Assembly: GCA_030690875.1 (NCBI GenBank)
Contig: JAUYFP010000025.1
Span: 1 to 11,194 of the forward strand
Reading direction: 5' to 3'
DNA from: a bacterium
Lineage (GTDB): Bacteria > Patescibacteriota > Patescibacteriia > UBA1558 > GWA2-36-10
DNA length: 11,194 nucleotides
Part shown: positions 1-6,842 of the stretch, one piece after another
Position numbering within the stretch: position 1 is the first letter of the stretch
How the letters are laid out: each line of letters begins with the position of its first letter
Made by a program: the position numbers and the translations under genes
Notes under the pieces: model-generated
Told to the model about the DNA's origin: nothing
The model's input: the letters and a program-made list of their open reading frames with translations, nothing else
The model's database searches: none

Positions 1-1
1 T

Positions 2-733
2 TTAGAAAAAATAAAAAACATCAGACCAACACCTCGCTGGCAATTTTTACTTAGAGATTATAGTGTTTGGATTTTAGGGGTAGTTTCCTTGGCTTTGGGC
101 AGTTTATCTTTTTCCGTGATTTTATTTATGCTGGCTAATAATGACTGGGATATATATAGTGAAATAAATAGTAGTTTTTTCAAATTTTTGTTGATAACTT
201 TGCCTTATTTTTGGCTGGTATTTTTACTTTTATTTTTGTTGGCGGCTTATTATAATTTTAAAAACACTAAACAAGGTTACAAGTTTCCTTTTTATAAAAT
301 TTCGCTAATAAGCATTTTATCCAGTATGCTCATCGGTGTATTTTTATATAATATGGGCATTGCTCAGGCCATAGAGGATTCTTTTAATAGGCGGGTGCCA
401 CTTTATCAAGAATTTTTTAATGTTAGAAAAAGGATTTGGATGCAGGCTGAAAAAGGGTTTTTAGCTGGTTATATTATAGCGCTTGACGAAGGTAAAATAA
501 GTTGCCAAGGCATTGATGGCCAAATTTGGGAAATATATAAGTCAGATGATTATCGTTGTCCACCGTTGATATTAAATGTTGGCGATAGACTGAGGCTAAT
601 GGGAGAGAAAATTGATAGCCAGACCTTTGAAGCGGATTGTATTTTACCTCTTAAAGGTATGAAATGGATGCACCCTATGTCAGCTCCGCCAATGGACGAA
701 AGAAAAATTGCGCCCATGCGTATTATTAGGTAG
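2..733 (+). CDS. Membrane protein with three TM segments and an outward C-terminal domain (5' partial)
   Basis: The frame is open to the window edge, so the true start lies upstream; an internal TTG at 89 is unlikely to be the start, because the residues before it (a TPRWQFLLRDY stretch leading into a hydrophobic segment) look like part of the same protein. Three hydrophobic segments are visible, starting near WILGVVSLALG, FLLITLPYFW and SLISILSSML. Lysine-rich loops (KNTKQGYK) fall between segments 2 and 3, which puts the C-terminal half outside the cell. That half, starting about GFLAGYIIAL, is a predicted small beta-rich domain with three cysteines (ISCQ, YRCP, ADCI). The last 24 residues contain five Met and one His (MKWMHPMSAPPM). 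I do not recognise a named family. My recollection is that similar proteins sit beside sigma-70-type factors in CPR genomes, which would suggest an anti-sigma role, but the upstream gene is outside the window. It ends in TAG, 62 bases before the next gene. Confidence 0.75.
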   Translation, partial: LEKIKNIRPTPRWQFLLRDYSVWILGVVSLALGSLSFSVILFMLANNDWDIYSEINSSFFKFLLITLPYFWLVFLLLFLLAAYYNFKNTKQGYKFPFYKISLISILSSMLIGVFLYNMGIAQAIEDSFNRRVPLYQEFFNVRKRIWMQAEKGFLAGYIIALDEGKISCQGIDGQIWEIYKSDDYRCPPLILNVGDRLRLMGEKIDSQTFEADCILPLKGMKWMHPMSAPPMDERKIAPMRIIR

Positions 734-795
734 AAGCGATTAGCTCAGCCGGCAAAAAGCAAAAGCTTTTATCTAATAAACTAACTAAAAAATAC

Positions 796-1227
796 ATGAA
801 GCAAAATAAATTGTATCTAATGGTAGCTGTTTTGGGTCTCATAATAACCACCTTGGCAGTTTCCACTGTCGCCTCTGCTTATCAGGGTAACCCAAGTGTC
901 AAAGGGCCAAATTATAGTGAGGAAGAGCGAGCTACTTTTGAAGCAAATCGTGATGCCTTGCAAACGGCTATCGAAAGCAGAGATTATAGCGCTTGGAAAG
1001 AGATTGTAGATAGCCGTCCCAAGATTACGGACTATGTTACGGCTGACAATTTTGACAAATTTGCCCAAATGCACGAGCTGATGATTGCTGGCAAGTTTGA
1101 AGAAGCCCAAGCCATACGAGAAGAGCTGGGTTTACCAGCAAGATTGCACGATAGCATGATGGGTCATGGACGAGGATCAATGATGGGTCGTGGAATGGGT
1201 ATCCAAAATCAAGTTACTAGTGATTAA
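796..1227 (+). CDS. Small secreted protein with Met/Gly-rich tail
   Basis: This 143-residue protein has a Sec signal peptide: lysines at positions 2 and 5, a hydrophobic core about 7-24, and a likely cleavage after the Ala-Ser-Ala near residue 28 (VASA|YQGN). The mature part begins YQGNPSVKGPNY, followed by a charged, predicted helical region with paired Glu/Ala and Lys segments (RDALQTAIESRDYSAWKEIV). It ends in a tail with repeated MMGHGRG / MMGRGMG motifs (about residues 121-136), a composition seen in metal-binding periplasmic proteins. I recall the YQG-PSVKGP plus FxKFxxxHEL pattern as a small family common in CPR genomes with no assigned function. The Met/His tail suggests copper or another soft metal as ligand; this is inference. 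The start is the first ATG in frame and gives a clean signal peptide, but no Shine-Dalgarno sequence precedes it. It probably shares a transcript with the upstream membrane-protein gene. Confidence 0.85.
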   Translation: MKQNKLYLMVAVLGLIITTLAVSTVASAYQGNPSVKGPNYSEEERATFEANRDALQTAIESRDYSAWKEIVDSRPKITDYVTADNFDKFAQMHELMIAGKFEEAQAIREELGLPARLHDSMMGHGRGSMMGRGMGIQNQVTSD

Positions 1228-1252
1228 AATATAGGTCATATTTTACCAAAAT

Positions 1253-1292
1253 AAAAAACACTCGGCATTTCGCGAAAGGCTGGGTGTTTTTT
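1253..1292. terminator. Bidirectional intrinsic terminator
   Basis: A long hairpin reads AAAAAACAC...GTGTTTTTT at its base (1253-1261 with 1284-1292). The stem continues through TCGGC/GGCTGG with two wobble pairs, and the apex is TTTCGCGAAA. It has an A-tract on the left and a T-tract on the right, so it can end transcription from both sides. It lies between two convergent genes that end at 1227 (+) and 1294 (-), which is where such a structure is expected. Confidence 0.9.
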
Positions 1293-1293
1293 G

Positions 1294-1770
1294 TTATTCT
1301 AGGAATTTATATTTTTGTACTAGTTTGGTATTTTTCCACCAATTGCCTAGTCCAAAATTATCAGCTGCCTTAGTTGATTTTAAAACAAATAAAGTAAAGA
1401 TATAGATAATATGCTCGTCAATAATAGGATTGTGTTCAAGCGGCAGAGTGGCTAGGTACATTAAAAAAAGCATTAAGACGCCACTGTAAGTAGCTATTTT
1501 AGTGGCTATCCCAAGGATAAGCGCCAAACCGATAAGTAGCAAGCCCAGCATAAACAGCCAATCAACGATTGCTAGGCCAGCTAGATTTTGAAATAACTCT
1601 TTAAAGGGGCCACTGACAGCGAAGCGGAGAAAATTAGCTGTCGGCGAGATATTATTTAGCCAGCTCTGCTCTTTGGCAGTTGCCAGCCCTAGGCCAAAGA
1701 GCTTGTCCAAAAAAGCCCAGAAAAAAATCCAGCCCAAAAGTATTCTTAAAATAGCCAAAGTATATTTCAT
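1294..1770 (-). CDS. DoxX-family / TQO small subunit-like membrane protein
   Basis: This 158-residue protein has about four transmembrane segments (roughly residues 4-24, 64-88, 91-110 and 117-131). The N-terminal RILLGWIFFWAFLDKLFGLG segment, the SP-NFL...SGPF loop (about 42-56), the DWLFMLGLLLIGLALILGI stretch and the HNPIIDEHI motif (about 113-121) together look like the DoxX/DoxD-type family, including archaeal thiosulfate:quinone oxidoreductase small-subunit relatives. In that family DoxD works with DoxA, which is not seen here, so a quinone-linked redox role is possible but unproven. Many bacterial DoxX proteins have no known substrate. The ATG at 1770 (read on the minus strand) places the first helix immediately at the N-terminus. 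It is divergent from the dehydrogenase gene (90 bases between starts) and convergent with the secreted-protein gene. Confidence 0.85.
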   Translation of the reverse strand: MKYTLAILRILLGWIFFWAFLDKLFGLGLATAKEQSWLNNISPTANFLRFAVSGPFKELFQNLAGLAIVDWLFMLGLLLIGLALILGIATKIATYSGVLMLFLMYLATLPLEHNPIIDEHIIYIFTLFVLKSTKAADNFGLGNWWKNTKLVQKYKFLE

Positions 1771-1785
1771 AATGATTTTTGTTAG

Positions 1786-1791
1786 TTTATA
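1786..1791 (-). promoter_or_regulatory. Possible -10 box for the doxX-like gene
   Basis: Read on the minus strand the bases are TATAAA, about 15 nt before the ATG at 1770. There is no convincing -35 and no TG extension, so support is weak; the position in the short divergent intergenic region is the main argument. Confidence 0.3.
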
Positions 1792-1826
1792 AAGACATCT
1801 TAGCAGTTTTTTAAAAAATATAAAAG

Positions 1827-1835
1827 TGCTATAAT
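1827..1835 (+). promoter_or_regulatory. Extended -10 promoter for the SDR gene
   Basis: TGCTATAAT is a perfect -10 (TATAAT, 1830-1835) with a TGn extension. The -35 region (TTTTTT around 1807) is poor, as allowed for extended -10 promoters. Transcription would start near 1842, giving a leader of about 19 nt before the ATG at 1861. An AGGAG at 1836-1840 would lie upstream of or at the transcription start, so it would not serve as a ribosome site. Confidence 0.7.
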
Positions 1836-1860
1836 AGGAGTATTATTAATAATATACTAT

Positions 1861-2664
1861 ATGGAAAATAAAAGCACCAAGGAATTATTTGATTTTAGTG
1901 GCAAAACAGCGCTCGTTACTGGCGGATCAATGGGTATTGGCTATGGGATTGTTCAGCGTTTTGCCGAAGCTGGCGCAAATATTGTGATTGCCGATGTGGC
2001 GGAAAAAGAAGCTAAGCTTAAAATAGCTGATTTGCAAAAAAAAGGCACTAAGGCGCTTTTTGTCAAAACAGACGTTAGTGATGAAAAACAGGTGAAAAAT
2101 TTGTTTAAAAAAACGCTTAGTGAGTTTGGCAACTTAGATATTTTAGTCAATAACGCTGGTATTTTTCCTTCGGTGCCGGTTCTGGATATGGATTTGACGC
2201 TTTGGGAAAAAATTCAGGCCATAAATCTGCGAGGAGTATTTTTGTGCTCCAGAGAAGCGGCCAAAATAATGAAAGAAAAAGGTAAGGGTAATATTATCAA
2301 TATCGCTTCCATAGACGCTTTGCACCCAAGTGGCCTTGGTCTGGCTGCTTATGACGCCTCAAAACACGGGGTTTGGGGTTTTACTAAGAATTTTGCCTTG
2401 GAAGTCACCAAATACGGCATTAGAGTAAATGCCATTGCTCCCGGCGGTGTGAGCACTGAAGGAGTGGAAAAAATGACCGGCGGAGCAGTCAAGGCCGGTT
2501 CTACTGGTGGTGATTTAATTAAGCAGTTTACGGCCAAAATTCCTTTGGGACGCTTTGGTGTGCCGGACGATATTGCCCTGGCCACTTTGTTTTTGGCTAG
2601 CGACGCCTCTAGTTATGTGGTGGGCGAAATATTGGTGGTAGACGGTGGATATTTATTAAGTTAA
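1861..2664 (+). CDS. Classical short-chain dehydrogenase/reductase (SDR)
   Basis: This 267-residue protein has the full set of classical SDR motifs. The cofactor-binding TGGSMGIG is at residues 20-27, and an Asp at the end of the second strand (IVIADV, D45) favours NAD(H) over NADP(H). NNAG is at 97-100, with a helix-4 Asn at about 122. The catalytic Ser is in NIAS (S150), and the active-site YDASK gives Y164 and K168. APGG follows (193-196), and the C-terminal DGGY is typical. Length matches the family norm of about 250. It is a soluble cytoplasmic oxidoreductase acting on an alcohol, sugar or ketone; the substrate cannot be read from sequence. Closest general types are 3-oxoacyl-ACP reductase (FabG)-like or glucose/sorbitol dehydrogenase-like enzymes, but no fatty-acid or sugar genes are nearby. 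It heads a probable three-gene unit, with the next gene 6 bases downstream. Confidence 0.95.
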   Translation: MENKSTKELFDFSGKTALVTGGSMGIGYGIVQRFAEAGANIVIADVAEKEAKLKIADLQKKGTKALFVKTDVSDEKQVKNLFKKTLSEFGNLDILVNNAGIFPSVPVLDMDLTLWEKIQAINLRGVFLCSREAAKIMKEKGKGNIINIASIDALHPSGLGLAAYDASKHGVWGFTKNFALEVTKYGIRVNAIAPGGVSTEGVEKMTGGAVKAGSTGGDLIKQFTAKIPLGRFGVPDDIALATLFLASDASSYVVGEILVVDGGYLLS

Positions 2665-2670
2665 TTTAAT

Positions 2671-3030
2671 ATGGGTAAATTAAATAATGATTTTGGTATA
2701 ATTTTCTGGACGCATTTGTCAGTGATTATTATTTTTATTTTAACGCCATTTTTTTTACCTTATTATATTATTTTTTGTTTAGTAATATTATTTTATATTC
2801 AGAATTTGTTGTTTAAAAATTGTATTTTGACCAAGGCCCAGCTTAAAAATAAAGAAGGAATGGCCGAAGATGAGTCTAGCTTCTTTGTTTATTATTTTAA
2901 AAAAATAGGCTTTCCTGTCAACGCCAAAAGAATTAAAAAATATTTTTCTTGGTCTATTTTATGGCTAGTGTTTATTTTTTCGCTTTTCTGGCAATTGGAT
3001 TTAGGTAAAAGTCCGCTGTGGTTTAAGTAA
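2671..3030 (+). CDS. Small integral membrane protein, unknown function
   Basis: This 119-residue protein has hydrophobic segments at about residues 9-28, 30-47 and 92-107. A His lies in the first segment (WTHLSVI) and a CILT motif follows the second (C51). The N-terminal half therefore recalls the layout of small two-helix DUF2784-like proteins, but the resemblance is too short to name a family. The middle (about 55-90) is charged and faces the cytoplasm by the positive-inside rule. The ATG lies 6 bases after the SDR stop with no Shine-Dalgarno, which suggests co-transcription. A promoter-like TGGTATAAT lies inside the gene at codons 8-11, so part of its start region may double as a promoter for the downstream gene. 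Confidence 0.7.
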   Translation: MGKLNNDFGIIFWTHLSVIIIFILTPFFLPYYIIFCLVILFYIQNLLFKNCILTKAQLKNKEGMAEDESSFFVYYFKKIGFPVNAKRIKKYFSWSILWLVFIFSLFWQLDLGKSPLWFK

Positions 3031-3048
3031 AAATTATAAATATATTTA

Positions 3049-3066
3049 ATTATTAAATTTAATAAT
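3049..3066. repeat. Perfect 18-bp AT palindrome abutting the YbaK-type start codon
   Basis: ATTATTAAATTTAATAAT is its own reverse complement and ends on the base before the ATG at 3067. It could be an operator or simply reflect the AT-rich composition; there is no G or C in it to support a specific site. Confidence 0.5.
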
Positions 3067-3672
3067 ATGGCAAAAAAAATTAAAAAAACCAAAAAAATAA
3101 AAAGCGTCAAACTACCTAGTAAAGTTATTGCTTATTTGAACAAGGCGGGTATTAAGCATGATTTGTTGGAGCATAAGACAGCTTATACCGCTGTTGATGT
3201 TGCTAATACCATGAAAAAAAAGTTAGAGGAAGTAACCAAAGCATTGCTGGTAAGAGCGGATAGAGATTATTATTTAGTGATTTTGCCAGCTGATCATAAT
3301 CTTGATTTTGACAAGTTAAGGAAATTGGTAAGCAAACATAATCAAAAAGACGTCAAAGTCATTAAGATTCCAGCGGAGCAGGTAGCCAAAGATGTTTTGC
3401 AAATAAAAAATGACGCCATGACCGCTTTTGGCAGTTTGTATAAATTGCCGGTTATCATGGAAAAAAAACTAGCCAATCTCAAAAAAGCTGTTTTTGCTTC
3501 TGAGAGTTTTAATCACTCGGTGGAAATGGCGGTTAAGGATTTTATTGAAATGGAAAAAGCCCTATTAGGTTCATTTGGAGTAAAAAGAAAAATTAAGAAA
3601 GTGGCCGTTTCTAAAAAGAAAAAAGCTCTTCATAAAAAAGCTAAAAAAACAGCTAAGAAGAGGAAAAAATAA
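3067..3672 (+). CDS. YbaK/EbsC-type aminoacyl-tRNA deacylase with lysine-rich ends
   Basis: Residues about 18-165 match the YbaK/prolyl-tRNA editing fold. An N-terminal helix-turn is followed by LLEHKTAYTAVDVA, then VTKALLVRAD with the lysine (K58) that the family uses for tRNA binding or catalysis, then YYLVILPADHNLD, AFGSLYKLPVIMEKKL and ASESFNHSVEMAVKDF. The family removes wrongly attached amino acids from tRNA (for example Cys- or Ala-tRNAPro) in the cytoplasm. Outside the domain the protein is unusual: the first 19 residues and the last 30 (about 172-201) are dominated by Lys, with AKK-type repeats like histone H1 tails, probably for nonspecific RNA or nucleoid binding. The ATG directly follows an AT-rich palindrome and lacks a Shine-Dalgarno. 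It lies 36 bases after the small membrane gene and probably ends that transcript, before the strong stem-loop at 3685-3726. Confidence 0.85.
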   Translation: MAKKIKKTKKIKSVKLPSKVIAYLNKAGIKHDLLEHKTAYTAVDVANTMKKKLEEVTKALLVRADRDYYLVILPADHNLDFDKLRKLVSKHNQKDVKVIKIPAEQVAKDVLQIKNDAMTAFGSLYKLPVIMEKKLANLKKAVFASESFNHSVEMAVKDFIEMEKALLGSFGVKRKIKKVAVSKKKKALHKKAKKTAKKRKK

Positions 3673-3684
3673 TAATTTTTTGAC

Positions 3685-3726
3685 AGCCCCGCCCGTCCTT
3701 CGACTACGCTCAGGACGGGCGGGGCT
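3685..3726. terminator. GC-rich 14-bp stem-loop, possible terminator or REP-like element
   Basis: AGCCCCGCCCGTCC (3685-3698) pairs perfectly with GGACGGGCGGGGCT (3713-3726) around a 14-nt loop that itself contains CGACTACG. The flanks are AT-rich (TTATTAATT follows) without a true T-run. It lies 12 bases after the YbaK-type stop, where a terminator is expected. The inner CCTTCGACTACGCTCAGG resembles short palindromes dispersed in many bacterial genomes, so a REP-like repeat acting as terminator is a fair alternative. Its GC content contrasts sharply with the surroundings. Confidence 0.7.
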
Positions 3727-3753
3727 TATTAATTAAAATATTTTAGCTGAGCT

Positions 3754-3782
3754 TTGTGTTTATAGCTCTTTTTTGGTATAAT
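3754..3782 (+). promoter_or_regulatory. Extended -10 promoter of the pilus operon
   Basis: A perfect TATAAT (3777-3782) is preceded by TGG (3774-3776), giving an extended -10. A partial -35, TTGTGT (3754-3759), sits at 17-bp spacing. Transcription from about 3789 would give a leader of about 36 nt before the pilB ATG at 3825. The leader has no Shine-Dalgarno. Confidence 0.75.
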
Positions 3783-3824
3783 ATTAGATGTTAAGATAAT
3801 TTTTATTTAGCTAATTTATATAAA

Positions 3825-5555
3825 ATGAGTAGTAAATTACCGATTTCTCAGGAAGATTTAAAGAAGATATTGTTTGAGGCTAAGGCAATAAGCACCAAGG
3901 ACTGGGAAGCAGCCGAAGATAATGCCCACCGCCGCCGTCGGAGCATTGAAGAAGTGCTGATCGAAAGAGGTTTTGTTAATATTCAGTATTTATATGAGTT
4001 GGTTGGCGATAAGTTGGATGTGCCTTATGTAAATTTGCGCAAAAGGAAACTTGATCCGGCTGTTTTAGGCGAATTAACTGAAGCGATTGTCAAAGATGCT
4101 AAGGCCATACCATTTTCTGTCAATGGACAAAATATAAAAGTCGCTTTTGTTTATCCAAAAGATAAAGCCAAAGTGGCCTTGGTGAAAAAGGCCAGCCAAA
4201 AAAAAGTTGAAGTATTTTTGACTAGTTATAAAAATTTTGTCTACGCTTCCCGCCTTTATCGGACCGATATTCAAGAAGAGCTCAATAAGATATTGAATGA
4301 AAAAATATTAAAAGTTGAGGGCCGGCCAACGGAAATAGAGATTCCGGTGATAAAAATAATTGACGCGATTTTGGAGGCGGCGATGTTTGAGCAGGCCTCG
4401 GATATTCATATTGAAGCTTTGCCCGACGCGGTAGTAGTCAGATTCAGAGTGGACGGTGATTTGCACGATCGGGTGGAGTTGCCATCTTCTATTCATGACG
4501 CCATAGTGGCTCGCATTAAGATATTATCAAATTTGAGAATTGACGAGCATAGAGTTCCCCAAGACGGACGCTTTTCTTTTAAAATTGAAGATGAGGAAGA
4601 GTCAGTCAGAGTTTCAGTTATTCCGGCTTTTTACGGAGAAAAAGTGGTCATGAGGTTGATGACTGATGATGCTCAAAATATGACTTTGGAAGATTTGGGA
4701 TTTTCGGAACACAACATCAAAATCATGAACCGGCAGATAAAAAAACCTTTTGGCATGATTTTAGTGGTCGGTCCTACGGGCTCGGGAAAAACCACAACTC
4801 TTTATTCAGTTCTAAATATTTTAAATACCGAAGAAGTGAATATTTGCACGATTGAGGATCCAATTGAATACGGAGTTAATCGCGTCAATCAAACACAGGT
4901 AAATCCTAAGGCTGGTTATGATTTTGCCACTGGACTAAGAGCTTTACTTCGCCAAGATCCAGACATTATCATGATCGGTGAGATCAGAGATAAAGATACG
5001 GCTCAAATTGCCGTTAGAGCCGGTTTGACCGGACACTTGGTATTATCTACCTTACACACCAATAACGCCGCCGGCGCCCCACCACGGCTCTTAGACATGG
5101 AAGTAGAGTCGTTTTTGGTGGCTTCCACCTTGAATGTGGTGATTGCTCAGCGATTGGTAAGAAAAATTTGCTTAAACTGCATTGAAAGCTACCATTTGAC
5201 TAAAGAAGAGATGCGTAGTTTATCCAAAGAGCTTGATTTGGAAGAAATGCTTAATCGTTTCAAGCAACTAGAAGTAGTGGAAAACAAAGTGAAATCATTT
5301 GGCGAATTGACTTTTTATCGCGGCAAAGGATGTTCGCGTTGCAATGGTTCTGGTTACAGCAAAAGAATGGGTGTTTTGGAAATTTTGGAAAATACTGAAA
5401 AAGTTCGTGATTTAATAGTTAGAAATTCCTCTTCTTCTGACTTGCAAAAAGTAGCTATGCAGGAAGGCATGGTGACTATTTTTGAAGATGGCATGCAGAA
5501 AGCTCTTTTAGGAGTAACTACTATTGAAGAAGTTTTGCGTATAAAAAAAGAATAA
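3825..5555 (+). CDS. pilB: Type IV pilus assembly ATPase PilB (GspE family)
   Basis: This 576-residue protein is a cytoplasmic hexameric motor that powers pilin extraction from the membrane and fibre growth on PilC. Residues about 1-155 form the MshEN-type N-terminal domain, including a charged RRRRSIEEVLIERGFV segment. An N2 domain follows (about 170-290: ASDIHIEALPDAVVVRFRVDG and the DEHRVPQDGRF loop). The motor domain has Walker A GPTGSGKTT (316-324), an Asp box (TIEDPIEY, 343-349), Walker B with catalytic Glu (IIMIGEIRD, E386) and a His box (TGHLVLSTLHTN, 402-413). A four-cysteine zinc site, C449/C452 and C503/C506, marks the assembly ATPase rather than the retraction ATPase PilT, which lacks it. 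Length is typical. It is the first gene of the operon, with pilC 6 bases downstream. All catalytic motifs are intact. Confidence 0.97.
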   Translation: MSSKLPISQEDLKKILFEAKAISTKDWEAAEDNAHRRRRSIEEVLIERGFVNIQYLYELVGDKLDVPYVNLRKRKLDPAVLGELTEAIVKDAKAIPFSVNGQNIKVAFVYPKDKAKVALVKKASQKKVEVFLTSYKNFVYASRLYRTDIQEELNKILNEKILKVEGRPTEIEIPVIKIIDAILEAAMFEQASDIHIEALPDAVVVRFRVDGDLHDRVELPSSIHDAIVARIKILSNLRIDEHRVPQDGRFSFKIEDEEESVRVSVIPAFYGEKVVMRLMTDDAQNMTLEDLGFSEHNIKIMNRQIKKPFGMILVVGPTGSGKTTTLYSVLNILNTEEVNICTIEDPIEYGVNRVNQTQVNPKAGYDFATGLRALLRQDPDIIMIGEIRDKDTAQIAVRAGLTGHLVLSTLHTNNAAGAPPRLLDMEVESFLVASTLNVVIAQRLVRKICLNCIESYHLTKEEMRSLSKELDLEEMLNRFKQLEVVENKVKSFGELTFYRGKGCSRCNGSGYSKRMGVLEILENTEKVRDLIVRNSSSSDLQKVAMQEGMVTIFEDGMQKALLGVTTIEEVLRIKKE

Positions 5556-5561
5556 AATAAA

Positions 5562-6821
5562 ATGGAATATTTAGATAACAAACACAAAAAAATTGACGAT
5601 TTTCCTTTGATACAATTGGATAAGTTGAGCGCTGATGGAGAATTCACTAAAGTTCCCAACAAAGCAAAAATGAGCTCCTTTAAGCTTTACACGGGCAAGC
5701 CGGAAAAAAAGAAGAGCGCTCCTAAGTCTAAGGTTAAAAAAGAAGTAAAACCAGTAGCGAAAAAAAGTTTTTCTTTTGGCATGGTTAGTTTGACAGAAAA
5801 AATGATGTTTATGGACAATCTTTCCACCATGCTTAAAGCTGGCTTGGCTTTGGCTCCGGCTTTAAAAACTTTAAAAAAAGAAATTAAAAATAAATATTTT
5901 AGAAAAGTAGTTGATTATTTGGATCAACATGTGGAAAATGGACAGCTTTTGTCAAAAGGCATGAGTAATTATCCAAAAGTTTTTCCAGAAATGATTATTG
6001 CCACCGTTGAAGTTGGAGAAAATACTGGTATGCTGGCCGATTCTTTTGCCCATTTGGCAGAAATAATGAAATCCCAAAAACAATTGCGCAGTAAGATAAT
6101 TAGCGCTTTGATGTATCCTAGTATTGTTTTGCTGGCTCTAATTGGTGTGAGTTTGTTTTTGGCTCTATCTATATTTCCTCAGCTGATTGATTTATTCGCG
6201 TCAGCCAATGTTAAACTGCCTTTTGTTTTGCGGGCAGTTCAAGCAATAAATTTTTTCTTAAGAAATTATTCTTTTTATGCTATCGGGGGAATTATAGTTT
6301 TTATTATAATCTTAAAAATAATATTTAACATTCCTAAGCCAAAATTATTTTTGCATACCTTTTGTTTAAATATTCCTTTTGCCGGTCGGCTGATAAAAGA
6401 AATATCGCTGACTAGTTTTACGGGAAATTTAAACGCCCTACTAGCCGCTGGTTTGGCCATAGTGCAATCAATGGACATCGTCGCCAAGACTTTGGGAAAT
6501 ATGCGCTATCGCAAAGAAATTCTGGCTATGTCTGATGAATTGGAAAAAGGCAACTCTCTGGAAAAAGCCATGGCTAAGCGACCGGACCTTTTTCCGTCTT
6601 TGACTATCCAACTTTGTCAGGTAGGAGAGACAACTGGTGAATTGGAAAATATTTTGCTTAAAATATCAAGATTTTATGAAGAGCGAGTCAACAATGTATT
6701 GACTAATCTGTCTACTATTATTGAACCGGTTTTGCTGGTAATTGTCGGCGTGGCCGTTGGTTTTATCGCTATTTCGGTTATTGGGCCAATGTATGAATTG
6801 ACTAGCAGTTTTGCTCCGTAA
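5562..6821 (+). CDS. pilC: Type IV pilus inner-membrane platform protein PilC (GspF family)
   Basis: This 419-residue protein is the polytopic platform that couples PilB rotation to pilin insertion. It has two T2SSF domains, about residues 76-205 and 282-405. Each has the conserved V-GE-TG core (EVGENTGMLADSF near 150-162, QVGETTGELENIL near 353-365). Transmembrane segments are near 182-206, 239-257 and 387-410, the usual three. The N-terminus has a lysine-rich, low-complexity cytoplasmic extension of about 75 residues (KPEKKKSAPKSKVKKEVK, 47-64) that probably contacts PilB or is a flexible linker. The ATG at 5562 lies 6 bases after pilB stops. A later ATG (codon 37) is possible, but the close spacing favours the first. 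No PilT gene lies between pilB and pilC, a position where I recall it in some related loci. Confidence 0.96.
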   Translation: MEYLDNKHKKIDDFPLIQLDKLSADGEFTKVPNKAKMSSFKLYTGKPEKKKSAPKSKVKKEVKPVAKKSFSFGMVSLTEKMMFMDNLSTMLKAGLALAPALKTLKKEIKNKYFRKVVDYLDQHVENGQLLSKGMSNYPKVFPEMIIATVEVGENTGMLADSFAHLAEIMKSQKQLRSKIISALMYPSIVLLALIGVSLFLALSIFPQLIDLFASANVKLPFVLRAVQAINFFLRNYSFYAIGGIIVFIIILKIIFNIPKPKLFLHTFCLNIPFAGRLIKEISLTSFTGNLNALLAAGLAIVQSMDIVAKTLGNMRYRKEILAMSDELEKGNSLEKAMAKRPDLFPSLTIQLCQVGETTGELENILLKISRFYEERVNNVLTNLSTIIEPVLLVIVGVAVGFIAISVIGPMYELTSSFAP

Positions 6822-6842
6822 ATATAAAAATAAAATTTGTTC

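Noticed and set aside
736..770. A tRNA-like beginning (TTAGCTCAGCCGGC) followed by an AAAAGC/GCTTTT mini-hairpin
   Set aside because: There is no anticodon arm, no GGTTCGA-type T-loop and no acceptor partner downstream, so it is not a tRNA. The hairpin is only six pairs with no T-run, too weak to call a terminator.
1836..1840. AGGAG before the SDR gene
   Set aside because: It lies 20 bases before the ATG and at or upstream of the expected transcription start, so it cannot be a normal ribosome binding site.
1953..2585. Minus-strand open frames opposite the SDR gene
   Set aside because: They are low in recognisable motifs, sit opposite a clearly conserved enzyme and are explained by its codon use.
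3680..3685. TTGACA before the GC-rich stem-loop
   Set aside because: The -10 position at 17-bp spacing would fall inside the hairpin loop and has no TATAAT-like sequence.
5670..5672. Later ATG as the start of pilC
   Set aside because: The ATG at 5562 sits 6 bases after pilB in a tight operon, and the extra residues form a plausible cytoplasmic extension. The later start cannot be excluded.
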